From the NCBI GenBank assembly GCA_025370845.1, contig JAMXFF010000061.1, positions 1 to 36,043 of the forward strand: a stretch of 36,043 bases of DNA, in the 5' to 3' direction. Under the pieces are notes generated by a model. It worked only from the letters and a program-made list of their open reading frames with translations, ran no database searches and was not told the DNA's origin. The DNA comes from Laspinema palackyanum D2a. GTDB lineage: Bacteria > Cyanobacteriota > Cyanobacteriia > Cyanobacteriales > Laspinemataceae. The position numbers and the translations under genes are program-made. This document shows, in pieces, positions 16,696 through 25,870 of the stretch (the first letter of the stretch is position 1; each line of letters starts with the position of its first letter).

Positions 16696-16715
16696 ATTTT
16701 CTCCATCCTCCCCCT

Positions 16716-17255
16716 TCACATCACCTTAATCAATTCCACCCCATCGCGATCGTCTATCTGATTGAAAAAGACCTTAACCTGTTCTTCCTTTGCCGTGGGG
16801 AGAGTTTTGCCGATGAAATCCGGATGAATGGGAACCTCCCGATGACCGCGATCGACTAGGACCGCCAAGCGAATCAGAGAGGGTCTGCCATAATCAGCGA
16901 TCGCATCCAAGGCAGCGCGAATCGTGCGACCCTTGAAAATCACATCATCCACCAACATCACCTCCTTCCCCGTCAAATCAAACGGCATCTCCGTTTTTAC
17001 CGGAGTTCGCATCCCAATATTATCCAAATCATCGCGATAAAATGTAATATCTAAAGCACCGACTGGCACCTGAATCTGTTCGAGGAGTTCAATCTGACTT
17101 GCCAATATATGCGCGAAGGGAACCCCCCGGGTGTAAATGCCAATCAGCACCAATTCTGACAAATCATTCGACCGTTCCACAATCTGGGACGCCAGACGGG
17201 TCACAGTCCGGCGCAGTTCTTCTGCAGAGAGGATTTCAATCACGTTAGCATTCAT
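16716..17255 (-). CDS. pyrR: Bifunctional PyrR: pyr regulator / uracil phosphoribosyltransferase
   Basis: A 179-residue type I phosphoribosyltransferase of the PyrR family. The PRPP loop [18 protein letters not shown] has the paired acidic residues and the TGRT-like turn in the KGRT variant. [18 protein letters not shown] is the PyrR-specific segment. In Bacillus PyrR attenuates the pyr operon by binding mRNA in response to UMP; in cyanobacteria the role is less certain and the enzyme activity (uracil + PRPP to UMP) is the safer call. No pyr attenuator was recognised near it. pyrD is 17 kb away on the other strand. ATG 17255 gives the usual family length. Confidence 0.9.
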   Translation of the reverse strand: MNANVIEILSAEELRRTVTRLASQIVERSNDLSELVLIGIYTRGVPFAHILASQIELLEQIQVPVGALDITFYRDDLDNIGMRTPVKTEMPFDLTGKEVMLVDDVIFKGRTIRAALDAIADYGRPSLIRLAVLVDRGHREVPIHPDFIGKTLPTAKEEQVKVFFNQIDDRDGVELIKVM

Positions 17256-17354
17256 GTCAAGTCTGGATTGGAGAATTTATTAGTCATAGCGCAAAATGAG
17301 AGATTTGGTTAGGGGAGGCAGAAACCCCTCAAGTCGTGACTGTGCATCTCTCCC

Positions 17355-18365
17355 TCATCCCAAAGTCCCTTTCACAAAGGTTAAACTCTCCTCCCCCAAA
17401 CTGGGGACCGCTTCAACGATCGCCACTAAATCGGGAGCGGGTAAGGATTGCAATAATCCCACATTATTCTGAACAATATGCACATTCCCCTCAATGGACT
17501 CCAATAAATAATCACTGGGTGCACCGGCAAGTTGGATGGTATCCTGACCCCGTTCAAAATTTTGAATTCGCGCAAAATCCTGATTCCCACTCCCCACATA
17601 GAAAGGAACGCTTCGGACAAGATTGCGAGTCACTTCTAGTCGTCCTAACATAAAGGTATCTTGACCCGGACCTCCCGTTAAGACATCCACCTCATTCACT
17701 CCACTACTTTGAAAGGTTAAACATTCCCCCCCAGTCAGGGAACCTCCGATAAAGCAGGGACCCGGAATTATATCTACACCGGATAATTCACTGATAGACC
17801 CGAACCCGGTGATGGTATCATCCCCAGCAGTCCCGGTAAAAATCCCGAGGCGTTCTTCAAATTGTCCAAAGGCAATGTAATGTTCTAATCTCGAATTAAA
17901 ACTCCCCGCTTCCACGGCAGTTTTAACATCCGGGTTCCCCTGTTTATAGCCAAATTCATTGAAGGAAGTGCCTGAACGTCCTTCGCTTTGTCCAAATAAT
18001 CGGTAATGTTCTAATCCCGATTGAAACAGTCCCGCAGTCACGGCATTAGCGACATCAGGATATCGCCGACGATACCAATTTTCGTCAAATAATAGCGATC
18101 CGGTCCGTTTTTCTGCCAATCCAAATTGGACAAAATGGTCAACCCCGGAAATAAAGGCCCGATTCATTACGGCATTGGCAACATCGGGATAACGATTTAG
18201 ATAAAACTGCTCGTTATAGAAGGGAGAGATGTGGGTTCGACCTTCCTGGCGGCCAAACATTTGGAAGTGTTCTAGTCCCGATCGCAAACTTCCCAAATTT
18301 ACGGCAGATTGGACATCGGGATAGGCAGTCCGGTAAAAGTTTTCATCAAATGCAACACTATTCAT
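17355..18365 (-). CDS. Repeat protein with four YPDV-type units and a C-terminal RTX-like Ca-binding region
   Basis: A 336-residue protein, probably exported or surface-bound. The N-terminal about 180 residues hold four units of roughly 42 residues with the pattern FDENFYRxxYPDVxxAV, SGLEHYxxFGxxEGR (the fourth reads GNPDVKTAV). The C-terminal half carries RTX-like nonapeptides, GTAGDDTITGFG and DVLTGGPGQDTFMLG, typical of Ca-binding proteins exported by type I secretion without an N-terminal signal; none is seen here. ATG 18365 is favoured by GGAGG 11 bp upstream, which lies in the last codons of cbiB. The gap to the cbiB stop is 7 bp, so the two are probably co-transcribed and perhaps translationally coupled, although their functions seem unrelated. 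Function unknown. The final valine-rich segment may be part of the secretion signal. Confidence 0.75.
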   Translation of the reverse strand: MNSVAFDENFYRTAYPDVQSAVNLGSLRSGLEHFQMFGRQEGRTHISPFYNEQFYLNRYPDVANAVMNRAFISGVDHFVQFGLAEKRTGSLLFDENWYRRRYPDVANAVTAGLFQSGLEHYRLFGQSEGRSGTSFNEFGYKQGNPDVKTAVEAGSFNSRLEHYIAFGQFEERLGIFTGTAGDDTITGFGSISELSGVDIIPGPCFIGGSLTGGECLTFQSSGVNEVDVLTGGPGQDTFMLGRLEVTRNLVRSVPFYVGSGNQDFARIQNFERGQDTIQLAGAPSDYLLESIEGNVHIVQNNVGLLQSLPAPDLVAIVEAVPSLGEESLTFVKGTLG

Positions 18366-18372
18366 CGGTGTG

Positions 18373-19392
18373 TTAACCTCCAAACTGGGTGAAGAGGAAT
18401 CCGCAACTGAGGGTGATACTCAACCAAGTTAAAAAGCACCATCGGGTGAGTAACATTCCTTGGTGAATGCGTTCTGGAGTGATGGGATTGAGGGGGGTAT
18501 TTAAGAGGGGTTTGGGTTTAGGGATGCCGCTATAGTAATTGATGCCACCGAGTTGGACACCGAGGATAACCGCGTAGGTGCATTCACTCCAACCAGAATT
18601 GGGACTGGGGTCTTGGGTGGCATCCCGTTGACAGATTCGCCAAATGTCTGGGAGGCAGTTGCTTAATAGTCCTAATGTAATGACCGTTAAGCGACAGGGA
18701 AACCAGGTGAGAATATCTTCGAGTTTGGCGCTACACCATCCTAAATCGGTATAGGGTTCATCCCGATAACCGACCATTGAATCGAGGGTACTGGCAGCTT
18801 TGTAGGCGAAAGCTAAGGGTAAGGCCCCAATATGAAAAATCATGGACCCGGCGATCGCATAAAATAAAGGTGCCATGACGCCATCTACAGCATTTTCCGT
18901 CACGGTTTCTAAGACAGCGCGCATCACTTCAGATTCGCTGAGATTATCTGTATCTCTTCCTACATATAGACTTAATTTTTGCCGCGCTGTTTCTAAATCC
19001 GAGTCGGTTAGGGGTGCTAAGACGGTTTCTGCAGCGGTTCTTAAACTGCGACCCGCGAAACAACTGGCGAGGAGGATGCTTTCGATCGCCAATCCCAATA
19101 AAGGATGCAAATAATAGAACCCCTGAATCATTCCCCATCCGATTAATCCGGTGGAGGCGACTACACCCGTCGCCAGAATAATCCCGGCAATTCGGCGAAT
19201 AACCGGATGTTTCCATCGGTTTAGAACCCATTGGCTATAGTGAGAAATCACCCAACCCATGCCTTGAACTGGATGGGGCCAACCCCAAGGGTCGCCAATC
19301 AAAAAATCCAGATAAGCGGCGATCGCCAAAACGCCCAGTGCAAATTCTGTGGGTTGCACGATTGATACAGCTAACCTTATGGGTGAGGACAT
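18373..19392 (-). CDS. cbiB: Adenosylcobinamide-phosphate synthase (CbiB/CobD family)
   Basis: A membrane enzyme that attaches the aminopropanol (or its phosphate) arm to adenosylcobyric acid late in cobamide synthesis. It has 339 residues from ATG 19392 and several hydrophobic helices. Signatures: LDFLIGDPWGWPHPVQGMG near the N-terminus, the family hallmark RDTDNLSESEVMRAVLETVT with ENAVDGVMAPLFYA, YKAASTLDSMVGY, and DPSPNSGWSECTYA. The frame is open to TTG 19434, but conserved sequence begins after ATG 19392. No other cobalamin genes are nearby and no B12 riboswitch was seen upstream. Its stop codon lies 7 bp before the repeat-protein start. Confidence 0.93.
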   Translation of the reverse strand: MSSPIRLAVSIVQPTEFALGVLAIAAYLDFLIGDPWGWPHPVQGMGWVISHYSQWVLNRWKHPVIRRIAGIILATGVVASTGLIGWGMIQGFYYLHPLLGLAIESILLASCFAGRSLRTAAETVLAPLTDSDLETARQKLSLYVGRDTDNLSESEVMRAVLETVTENAVDGVMAPLFYAIAGSMIFHIGALPLAFAYKAASTLDSMVGYRDEPYTDLGWCSAKLEDILTWFPCRLTVITLGLLSNCLPDIWRICQRDATQDPSPNSGWSECTYAVILGVQLGGINYYSGIPKPKPLLNTPLNPITPERIHQGMLLTRWCFLTWLSITLSCGFLFTQFGG

Positions 19393-19489
19393 GAACTCAT
19401 CTATATTATTAGCGATCGGTGCGTTTGGCTTCAATCTGAGTCAAAACACTCATTTTCTGTGGGGAACAGGGGAATCAAACCGCCAGGGG

Positions 19490-19933
19490 TTATACCACAA
19501 AATTGGTTTCTTCTCCTTGGGATGCTTGCCAACTTCGGGCATCAAAGTACAAATCTTCGAGGGAAATGGTATAGAGAGATTCCTTCAACTTTTGGTGCAA
19601 TTGATGCCAGAGGCGATCGGTTACCCAATCCTCTGCTTGTTCGCTACCCGGGGAGGTTCTTGGGAATGGATCAATTGTTTCCCCAACCGCTTCTAAAATT
19701 TGACCCAGAGAGATTTGTGCTGGATGTCGGGCGAGTTGATAACCCCCCGTGGCACCGCGCAGGGATTTGACTAAACCCGCGCGGCGCATTTCCATCAATA
19801 ATTTTTCCAAATAAGGGGCAGGTAAATCCTGGCGATCGGCGATCGCTTTTACAGAAGTTGGGCCAAACTGTGGCTGTAAACTCAAATCCAGCAGCGCCTT
19901 AACGCTATAGTGTCCTCGGGTTGTTAGCTTCAT
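19490..19933 (-). CDS. Rrf2-family transcriptional regulator without cluster cysteines
   Basis: A 147-residue winged-helix regulator. MKLTTRGHYSVKALLDLS is the Rrf2 N-terminal signature. The helix-turn-helix follows (TSVKAIADRQDLPAPYLEKLL), and RRAGLVKSLRGATGGYQLAR is the wing. In IscR and NsrR three cysteines after the dimerisation helix hold an Fe-S cluster. The matching region here (ETIDPFPRTSPGSEQAEDWV) has none, and the whole protein lacks cysteine, so it cannot bind a cluster through that motif. Its signal and targets are unknown. It lies 98 bp upstream of cbiB on the same strand, which may mean read-through. Confidence 0.88.
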   Translation of the reverse strand: MKLTTRGHYSVKALLDLSLQPQFGPTSVKAIADRQDLPAPYLEKLLMEMRRAGLVKSLRGATGGYQLARHPAQISLGQILEAVGETIDPFPRTSPGSEQAEDWVTDRLWHQLHQKLKESLYTISLEDLYFDARSWQASQGEETNFVV

Positions 19934-20989
19934 CCCTTGAATAGAATCTGATAGTGCATCAAAACTTGGTTATAACGCTTTTCAACTGGAAGAGGGATTT
20001 ATATTGGAAATATTCTGTTCCCTTCGTGGGATGCTTTCCTGCCGGATACCCCTCAAATTTTCCCAGAAGCAATGCGATCGCATCTTTGATGGAGTTATCC
20101 ACCCTGGCTTGCCTTGAATGTTCTCTCCCTGAATCGGATACCTGTGCTTTATCCCTCATTTTATGGGACGGAACCCAGCCAATTTATCCATTCTCCTCAT
20201 CCGGGGACCCCTGTCCCTCCGGGATTTATAGCCCTTGTCTCCTATTTCGTCTATATAGTAACAAAGCGATACCGTCAAGACTCCGATGAAGGATACTGAC
20301 TTGTTTTCTCTTCACTAGAAGCAACCTTTACAAACAAAATCCGCCTCGGGTTAACCCAACCCTTTCTCAATTGATTCTGATTGGCATAAAATGTCATCAG
20401 CCCCATTACAAACCCCCCCTTGTCAACAGGAGTGCAACCGGACTCAAGCTTTTAAACGTAACCCTTTAACGCCTCATCATGTCCCTCTAACTCTCCTGTT
20501 CCTACCCATTCTCTTCCTGAGCGCTTCAAGTCCCAACTCAATTAGCACAGTGGCTATTTCCGGGATAACTGACCGATGTTAACCCCCTCTTTCAATCAAT
20601 GGCGCTTCTTTCATCTGCCCTTGAACAACTCGATTCGAGACCATTACCTTCCTTAAGCGCAGATCCGCTCGTTTATCCTCCCCATCTTTAGACCACCATT
20701 CACCCCTGTACCCTTTCTATCCTCAGATAGGTTAGGGTCAATTCGACTTGGACCGGGCAGTATCTCTTATCAGTCCACCCCTAGCTATCACTCACCTTTG
20801 CGGATTCCCGTGAAGCCTTCACCATTCCGGATGCCACAGATAGAGTGAAAATCCAGTGACTATCCAATCAGATTCGTGTAATATAGTTTAATAATCTGAC
20901 TGCCCGAAAAAAAAAGTTCTAATTTTTAGCAACACTCGGCTAAAATAGAACTCGTTAGACCTATTGTTCATGGCGGTCGTTGTAAGTCA
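19934..20989. other. About 1.05 kb intergenic region upstream of cyAbrB1
   Basis: No ORF with protein-like composition. Short open frames at 19954-20289 and 20391-20582 have no ribosome site or recognisable sequence. Near the right end, CAGATT and AATCTG around 20870-20898 form a weak inverted pair, and TAAAAT at 20941-20946 may be the -10 of the abrB promoter (no good -35). The length suggests a long leader or an unannotated RNA, but no structure was established. Confidence 0.4.
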
Positions 20990-21379
20990 ATGAGTAAAAA
21001 GAAAAAGATGGAACCCCTAGTTGGTGAAGATCTTCTCCAGAAAGTCAAAGATCTAGAGAACCTCAGCAAAGAAGAAAAAGCCAGAGAGTGCGGCTACTAC
21101 ACCGTTACAAAAAATGGGGTAGAGCGCGTCAATATGATGAAATTCCTCAATGCCCTGATTGATGCTGAGGGTATTGAACTCGATGGCAAGCAAAATGGTC
21201 AAGGTCGTGGCGGACGTAGCGCCAGCTACCGCATTAGCGTCCAGTCAAATGGCAACTTACTGATTGGATCGGCTTACACCAAGCAAATGGATCTCAATCC
21301 GGGTGATGAATTTGAAATTTCCCTAGGACGCAAACACATTCACCTGCGCCAAATCGATAAAGATTCTGACGACGAATGA
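20990..21379 (+). CDS. cyabrB1: cyAbrB1-type transcriptional regulator
   Basis: A 129-residue cyanobacterial AbrB. Unlike Bacillus AbrB, these proteins carry the AbrB-like DNA-binding fold at the C-terminus, here about 80-125 (NGNLLIGSAYTKQM, LNPGDEFEISLGRKHIHLRQ). The N-terminal part has ARECGYYTVTKNGVERVNMMKF and LNALIDAEGIELDGK. The KKKKMEPLVGEDLL start and VNMMKFLNALIDAEG match the cyAbrB1 (CalA) group rather than cyAbrB2. Members are global regulators of carbon/nitrogen balance, hydrogenase and toxin genes, and are essential or nearly so in the species tested. The gene stands alone between two long gene-free regions. Confidence 0.9.
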   Translation: MSKKKKMEPLVGEDLLQKVKDLENLSKEEKARECGYYTVTKNGVERVNMMKFLNALIDAEGIELDGKQNGQGRGGRSASYRISVQSNGNLLIGSAYTKQMDLNPGDEFEISLGRKHIHLRQIDKDSDDE

Positions 21380-22514
21380 GTTCCAGACGGCGATTCTGTA
21401 ACGGCTACTGCCAGTCAGGTCGCCGCAGTTAAACCAGCGACAGAAAGCCGACTCATCGGGTAGAGGACAAAGAGGGTTGTATCCCAACCCTTACCTAGTC
21501 TCTTGAGTAATTCTGACGCTTGGTTTGGGGCGGCGGCAAGTGCCAAAATCCTTGCCGCATCTAGTTCTGAAGAGTTCAGCCCTGAGCGGTTAATGCCTCC
21601 TGAAGTCCAGAGCAAACTAATTCAATACCCTCAGTCCTGTCACCAGCAATCTCAGTGGATTCACGGTTCTAATTTGGCTTTCCGTCCTGTCATAACCGGA
21701 CCCTGGCTTTCAATCGGATCACCCCCAAGGGAAGAATTGTTGGGGTGGGTGTTGGATTGGAGGTGAATCTATCAGTTCCCGGGTCATCCATTGACCTGGA
21801 GATGAACAGGTCTGCTTGCCGATCGCCATTGCAAAAAATCCCTAGTTCGGCGATCGCATCTCATCCTGACCCGGACCACCGCGTAAATCTATTCATCAAT
21901 TTTTAACCCGCTTCGTTCCCTGAGTCTATCCTCCAATCTCAGGCAAAGGATCCGAGGAAACCCCGATAAATCCCTCAAAAACTATTGGGTTTTCTGAAAA
22001 AATCCCTGGAGTTCCATTGCCAAACAAGGATAAGCACGGAATTACCATTCTCTTTTCTCAGTTAATTCAAATCAGGCGATCGCGAATAATCGGATTGCAT
22101 CAGCCGATTCCCTCCCCAGTCCCCTCCCGTCGATGGTGGAGTCCGCAACATAAATATTACCCTGACCACCTAGACCGTCTATTCCCCTATAGGGGGATTT
22201 CTTGAGGATTCACCAACCCTTCTCCCTCTCCATCCAGGTTGTCAATCGGAGTAATTGTCGCGATCGCTACCTGACATATATAGACCACCTTCAACAAAAG
22301 GGTTGAGAAAAATTGATGATCCATCCCGATCGCAGGTTCAGGACCATTGCAAGACTCTCCTGATGGGTCATAACCCCCAACAATCTTTCCTCGCCAGCGC
22401 AACATCAAGCGCAACTCTAAGCAAAATTTAAAAACCGTTAATCCCCCTATAACTGCGATTAGAAATCAATAACCCAACTCCAAACAAGGCAAATCCCCGG
22501 GGATGATCGCACGT
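21380..22514. other. Gene-free region between cyAbrB1 and the ClC gene
   Basis: About 1.1 kb with only short open frames (for example 21503-21766) that lack ribosome sites and recognisable content. Scattered HIP1-like sites are present. I see no promoter, RNA or repeat here that I can defend. Confidence 0.4.
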
Positions 22515-22622
22515 TCATGACTGACGCAGATTTTGAAAATAGACCCTAAATGCGGTAGAGGCGATTCGCTTTCTCGCCTCTACCGCATTTAAAGGTTAAC
22601 TTTAAAGATTGTGTAAGTCCTA
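22515..22622. repeat. Hairpin element downstream of the ClC gene
   Basis: A perfect 17-bp stem has arms AAATGCGGTAGAGGCGA (22548-22564) and its complement (22574-22590), with a 9-nt loop. Outside lie ACTGACGCAGATTTTGAAAA (22519-22538) and, inverted, GTGTAAGTCCT near 22612-22622. The same layout occurs on the other side of the ClC gene at 24738-24808. Confidence 0.7.
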
Positions 22623-22648
22623 TGGAAGATGGGATGAGGTGGAATTCT

Positions 22649-24574
22649 CTAAGCGGCCCGATCGCCTTCGGCTAACTCCAGAGAGGGTGCAGCATTGGGC
22701 AACAGGACATAAGGTGCCAACGCCTCAGAAACCGTGGCAACATTGCAAGCTAAAGAAATCCCCTCGCGATCGAGCAACCCTAAAACCCGATGCGGATCAT
22801 CCGGGTCTACCACAGGTAATTGCCGCAATCCTCGGGCCGCCATCCGGTCTAATGCTTCACTCAGCAACTCATCGGGATAGGCATACAAAACTTCTAGGGT
22901 ACAAATCTCGGCGATCGCCTGTTCAGTCCAAGGCACCGCCCCGGAGTCCGATTCTACCAGGGTACTTCCCGGTCGTTCTCCCAAGGCGATCGCCCGTTCA
23001 ATATCCTGTAAACTAACAATTCCTATCAGGCGATCGCTACAATCAAACACCAATGCACTGTAAGACCTCCCCTGAGTCAAAGCTAACCCCGCCTCCAACA
23101 CCGACTGAGTATCCTTCAACATCACCCAAGACTCATGCATCGCCTCCGCCACAGACATTTGCTGTAAAATCTCCACCTGGCGATCGGGCGCAACATTAAA
23201 CCCCATCTGTTCTGGATTCAACTCCGAATCATTGCGAACCTTTGACCCTTCCACTAACCAAGCGGCCAAACCCACTGCCGCCATCAAAGGCAGCACAATC
23301 CGATAATCCCTTGTGAGTTCAAACAGCAATAAAATAGCCGTCAGGGGTGCTTTAGCCGTTCCCGCCAATACCGCAGCCATTCCCACCATTGCATAGGCAG
23401 GAGGGGCGGCTATATGAGGGGCGATCGCCGGTAAATTAGCGGCTAAAACTTTTCCATAAGCGGAACCCAAGGAAGCCCCCAGGAACATCGCGGGAGCAAA
23501 TACCCCGCCTACTAACCCACTCCCTTGACAGAACGCCGTTATCCCCAACTTGACCACCAGCAGGGCGATTAACAACGGCAGGGAAAACTCTACATCCTGA
23601 AGCATCGCCTCTACGGTTTCATAGCCAATGCCCAGGATTTGGGGCCATTGCAGCGCCACCAACCCCACCACAACGCCACCGATCGCCGGATGAATTGGGC
23701 GGGGAATTCGACCTAGCCATCTCACTAGCGGCACCTCTCCTCGAAAGCAGTGACGGGCGAATTGAATCGTTTCCGTAAAGGCGATCGAGACTCCTGCGGC
23801 CAATAAACCCAAGCCTAAATACAGAGGGAGTTCCAAGGGAGAGCGCACGTCATACATTGGCAGGGTAAAAGCCGGTTGAGAACCCAAGCCAATTTGAGCA
23901 ATTAACGCCGCCACCACTGCCGCCAGTAAGACCACACTCACTGCCGAAGTGGCAAACGTCGTCCCCAGAACCACCTCCAAGGCAAAAAACACACCGGCGA
24001 TCGGGGCATTAAATCCGGCAGCCAACCCCGCTGCGGCACCGGCACCCAAGAGTAAACGCTGGCGTTCTCGTGACACTTGCAGCACTTCCCCCAACAGCAT
24101 CCCAAAATTCGCCCCAATTTCCACGCTGGGACCTTCCGGCCCCAAAGAGGCCCCGGTCCCCAAGGAAACCGACGCCGCCACCATTTTTGTCACAGGTCTC
24201 AGGGGCAGCAGTTCCCGCAGGCCCTGAGTTGCCGCAATTAGTGCCGAAATGCCTGGACCAAAATCGGGCCGATGCCAGCGCATCAACCCCACCACGGCTC
24301 CCCCCAGGGCCGGAATACAAGCCAAGGTCCAAGGTCCCGCTGGGGAAATGATGCCCATGACATCCTCCAGCATCAGGGTATGGATGAGGTGAATGAGGTA
24401 ATGAAAGGTGACGATTCCCATCCCGGTGCTACTGCCAATGAAGACAGCCAGCAGAAGCACAACCGTTTCTGGGGTGGGCTGCAATCGGTTCAGAAAACTG
24501 GTGAGGGAGGACTTAGAAGGGGCAGGAGGGGCTTGCCCAGGAAGTAACAGGTCGGGGGGAGGGAGGGCTGTCAT
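22649..24574 (-). CDS. ClC-family chloride channel/antiporter with C-terminal CBS pair
   Basis: A 641-residue membrane protein. Residues about 35-445 form the ClC core with around 16 helical segments. Anion-pathway motifs: FGPGIS (107-110, the GSGIP position), GPEGPSVE with the gating Glu147, QGSGLVGGVFAPAMFLGA, and GTAKAPLTAILLLFELT. FALEVVLG has a single Glu at the internal proton-glutamate region, so exchange or channel mode cannot be decided. Residues about 470-530 and 565-625 are CBS domains (VMLKDTQSVLEAG, RQLPVVDPDDPHRVLGLLDR) that may bind adenine nucleotides. The N-terminal 30 residues are a Pro-rich cytoplasmic tail. ATG 24574 was used. It is a single gene with matching hairpin elements on both sides. 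Confidence 0.93.
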   Translation of the reverse strand: MTALPPPDLLLPGQAPPAPSKSSLTSFLNRLQPTPETVVLLLAVFIGSSTGMGIVTFHYLIHLIHTLMLEDVMGIISPAGPWTLACIPALGGAVVGLMRWHRPDFGPGISALIAATQGLRELLPLRPVTKMVAASVSLGTGASLGPEGPSVEIGANFGMLLGEVLQVSRERQRLLLGAGAAAGLAAGFNAPIAGVFFALEVVLGTTFATSAVSVVLLAAVVAALIAQIGLGSQPAFTLPMYDVRSPLELPLYLGLGLLAAGVSIAFTETIQFARHCFRGEVPLVRWLGRIPRPIHPAIGGVVVGLVALQWPQILGIGYETVEAMLQDVEFSLPLLIALLVVKLGITAFCQGSGLVGGVFAPAMFLGASLGSAYGKVLAANLPAIAPHIAAPPAYAMVGMAAVLAGTAKAPLTAILLLFELTRDYRIVLPLMAAVGLAAWLVEGSKVRNDSELNPEQMGFNVAPDRQVEILQQMSVAEAMHESWVMLKDTQSVLEAGLALTQGRSYSALVFDCSDRLIGIVSLQDIERAIALGERPGSTLVESDSGAVPWTEQAIAEICTLEVLYAYPDELLSEALDRMAARGLRQLPVVDPDDPHRVLGLLDREGISLACNVATVSEALAPYVLLPNAAPSLELAEGDRAA

Positions 24575-24737
24575 GGAATCACGATGCGGTGAAAATGTCG
24601 GAAATTTTAACTTTTGTTACTATTTTCTCATTTTCCCAAGACCCTGGAACGCTTTTGGCTGTGGTTTTTTGGAACAAGGGCAGGATTGCGGGATATTTTC
24701 CCCATGCATCTGAAAGGTAGGGGCGATGTCCGGGCAG

Positions 24738-24808
24738 GACTTACGCAGATTTTGAGAATTCAAGCTAAATAATGTAGAGGCGAGCAAGGAAATCGCCTCT
24801 ACATTATT
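24738..24808. repeat. Hairpin element upstream of the ClC gene
   Basis: GACTTACGCAGATTTTGAGA begins at 24739, followed by a perfect 16-bp stem: AATAATGTAGAGGCGA at 24768-24783 and its complement at 24793-24808, loop 9 nt. It shares the inner GTAGAGGCGA arm with 22548-22590 and, in shorter form, with the hairpin at 33810-33837, while the outer arm bases differ but still pair. Confidence 0.7.
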
Positions 24809-25614
24809 GAGGGTTTGCGCTCCCCCAATGGATAAGTCCGGCGGGGATGAGGAGGGGTTGGGTAACGTGCAAAAACGGCAGTATCCAGGCGTCCAGATTC
24901 AGTGGGCTTTTTCGTTAAAAGTTGGCTGAAGATTAAGGGGGGAGTTTTTGTTGAATTCAGCCCGATCCGGTCAGATTGCCACCGCTTTCTCCCAATCCGG
25001 GCTGAGGGTTCTAGCTAGGCTGGATTCTGAGCGGATTCTAGGGATGGGGACGGATTCCCCAGTCCTTCGGGGCGATCGCAGTCGGTTCTGACGGTTTGAG
25101 CTTTCATCGATTCTGCAATTTCGTTCATCGCCACTCACCGAAGGTAGAAAGGGAGAAATCAGGCGGGCTATTTTTATAATAGCTTATTTTCAAGCTAATT
25201 TAATCGTTAAATTTTAGAAAAATCCGGACAATCTCCCCCCAATTGAGTTGGGGTTCCTTCGTTAATTAAACTTCACCCTCGACCCCAGTCTGAGTTCAAC
25301 CTGTTTTATAATAAAGTTAAAGACAATGGGATTCAACAGATCGGGGCCGGGAGACCGGACTCAGGCCAGTCATTTCATAGAATGAATGTCGGGGCCAGAT
25401 GGGATCATCACAGGGTAAGCGCAAGCCACCCAGGAATCAAACCCAGATTAAACAAGGCACAGCAGGATGGATTCAAAGCTCCCTGGCCAATTTTTATTAA
25501 CAAGTGCCACCACTTACTGACCTAAAAAATCTCAAACAGCAAAAGGGGTTTAAGTCGAGCAACTCAAGGGGACACCGATTCAAAACACAAACTATTTACA
25601 ATTAATCTAAGTCT

Positions 25615-25642
25615 TTGTCTATCAATCTTGTTAGAGTAGAAT
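25615..25642 (+). promoter_or_regulatory. Sigma70-like promoter with no gene downstream
   Basis: TTGTCT (25615-25620), a 16-bp spacer and TAGAAT (25637-25642). The nearest plus-strand gene starts 820 bp later. Transcription would enter a self-complementary GC-rich stretch. Confidence 0.4.
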
Positions 25643-25649
25643 GAGAGTA

Positions 25650-25870
25650 GAAATAAGGGAAAGCAAGGCTACAGGGATAGCCTTAGACGCCCTCGGGCAT
25701 CAGGTCCCCACCCTAGGACTCAATTCTCATCAGGAACATGGGGCGATTTACCCGTCCCGACGGGGAGTAATCTACCCCAGGGGATAAGGGGTTGCTCAAA
25801 TGGGCCCGGTTTGACCCCAGGTCGAGCAGAATCCTGGCCTCCTGGGACCCTTGTCAGGAATAGGGAGGGC
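25650..25870 (+). ncRNA. Candidate structured non-coding RNA
   Basis: Downstream of the promoter-like pair, AAGGCTA and TAGCCTT form a perfect 7-bp hairpin near 25670-25690. CCCGTCCCGACGGG folds near 25752. GGTCCC near 25710 can pair with GGGACC near 25850 to close a domain of about 145 nt. No coding frame crosses it. It resembles no RNA family I can name; tmRNA, RNase P RNA and SRP RNA signatures were looked for and not found. Orientation rests on the promoter alone. Confidence 0.25.

Noticed and set aside
19954-20289. Possible 111-residue protein
   Set aside because: No ribosome site, odd composition and no recognisable motif; it overlaps a minus-strand frame of equal quality.
20391-20582. 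Possible 63-residue protein with a hydrophobic middle
   Set aside because: It looks like a short membrane peptide (LTLLFLPILFLSASS) but has no ribosome site and sits in a region without coding signals; too weak to list.
21503-21766. Possible 87-residue protein
   Set aside because: No start signal and no family resemblance; base composition like the surrounding gene-free DNA.
25320-25500. tmRNA or cobalamin riboswitch
   Set aside because: GC-rich pairs such as CCGG-GAGA-CCGG are present, but no tRNA-like end, tag frame or B12-box sequence was found.
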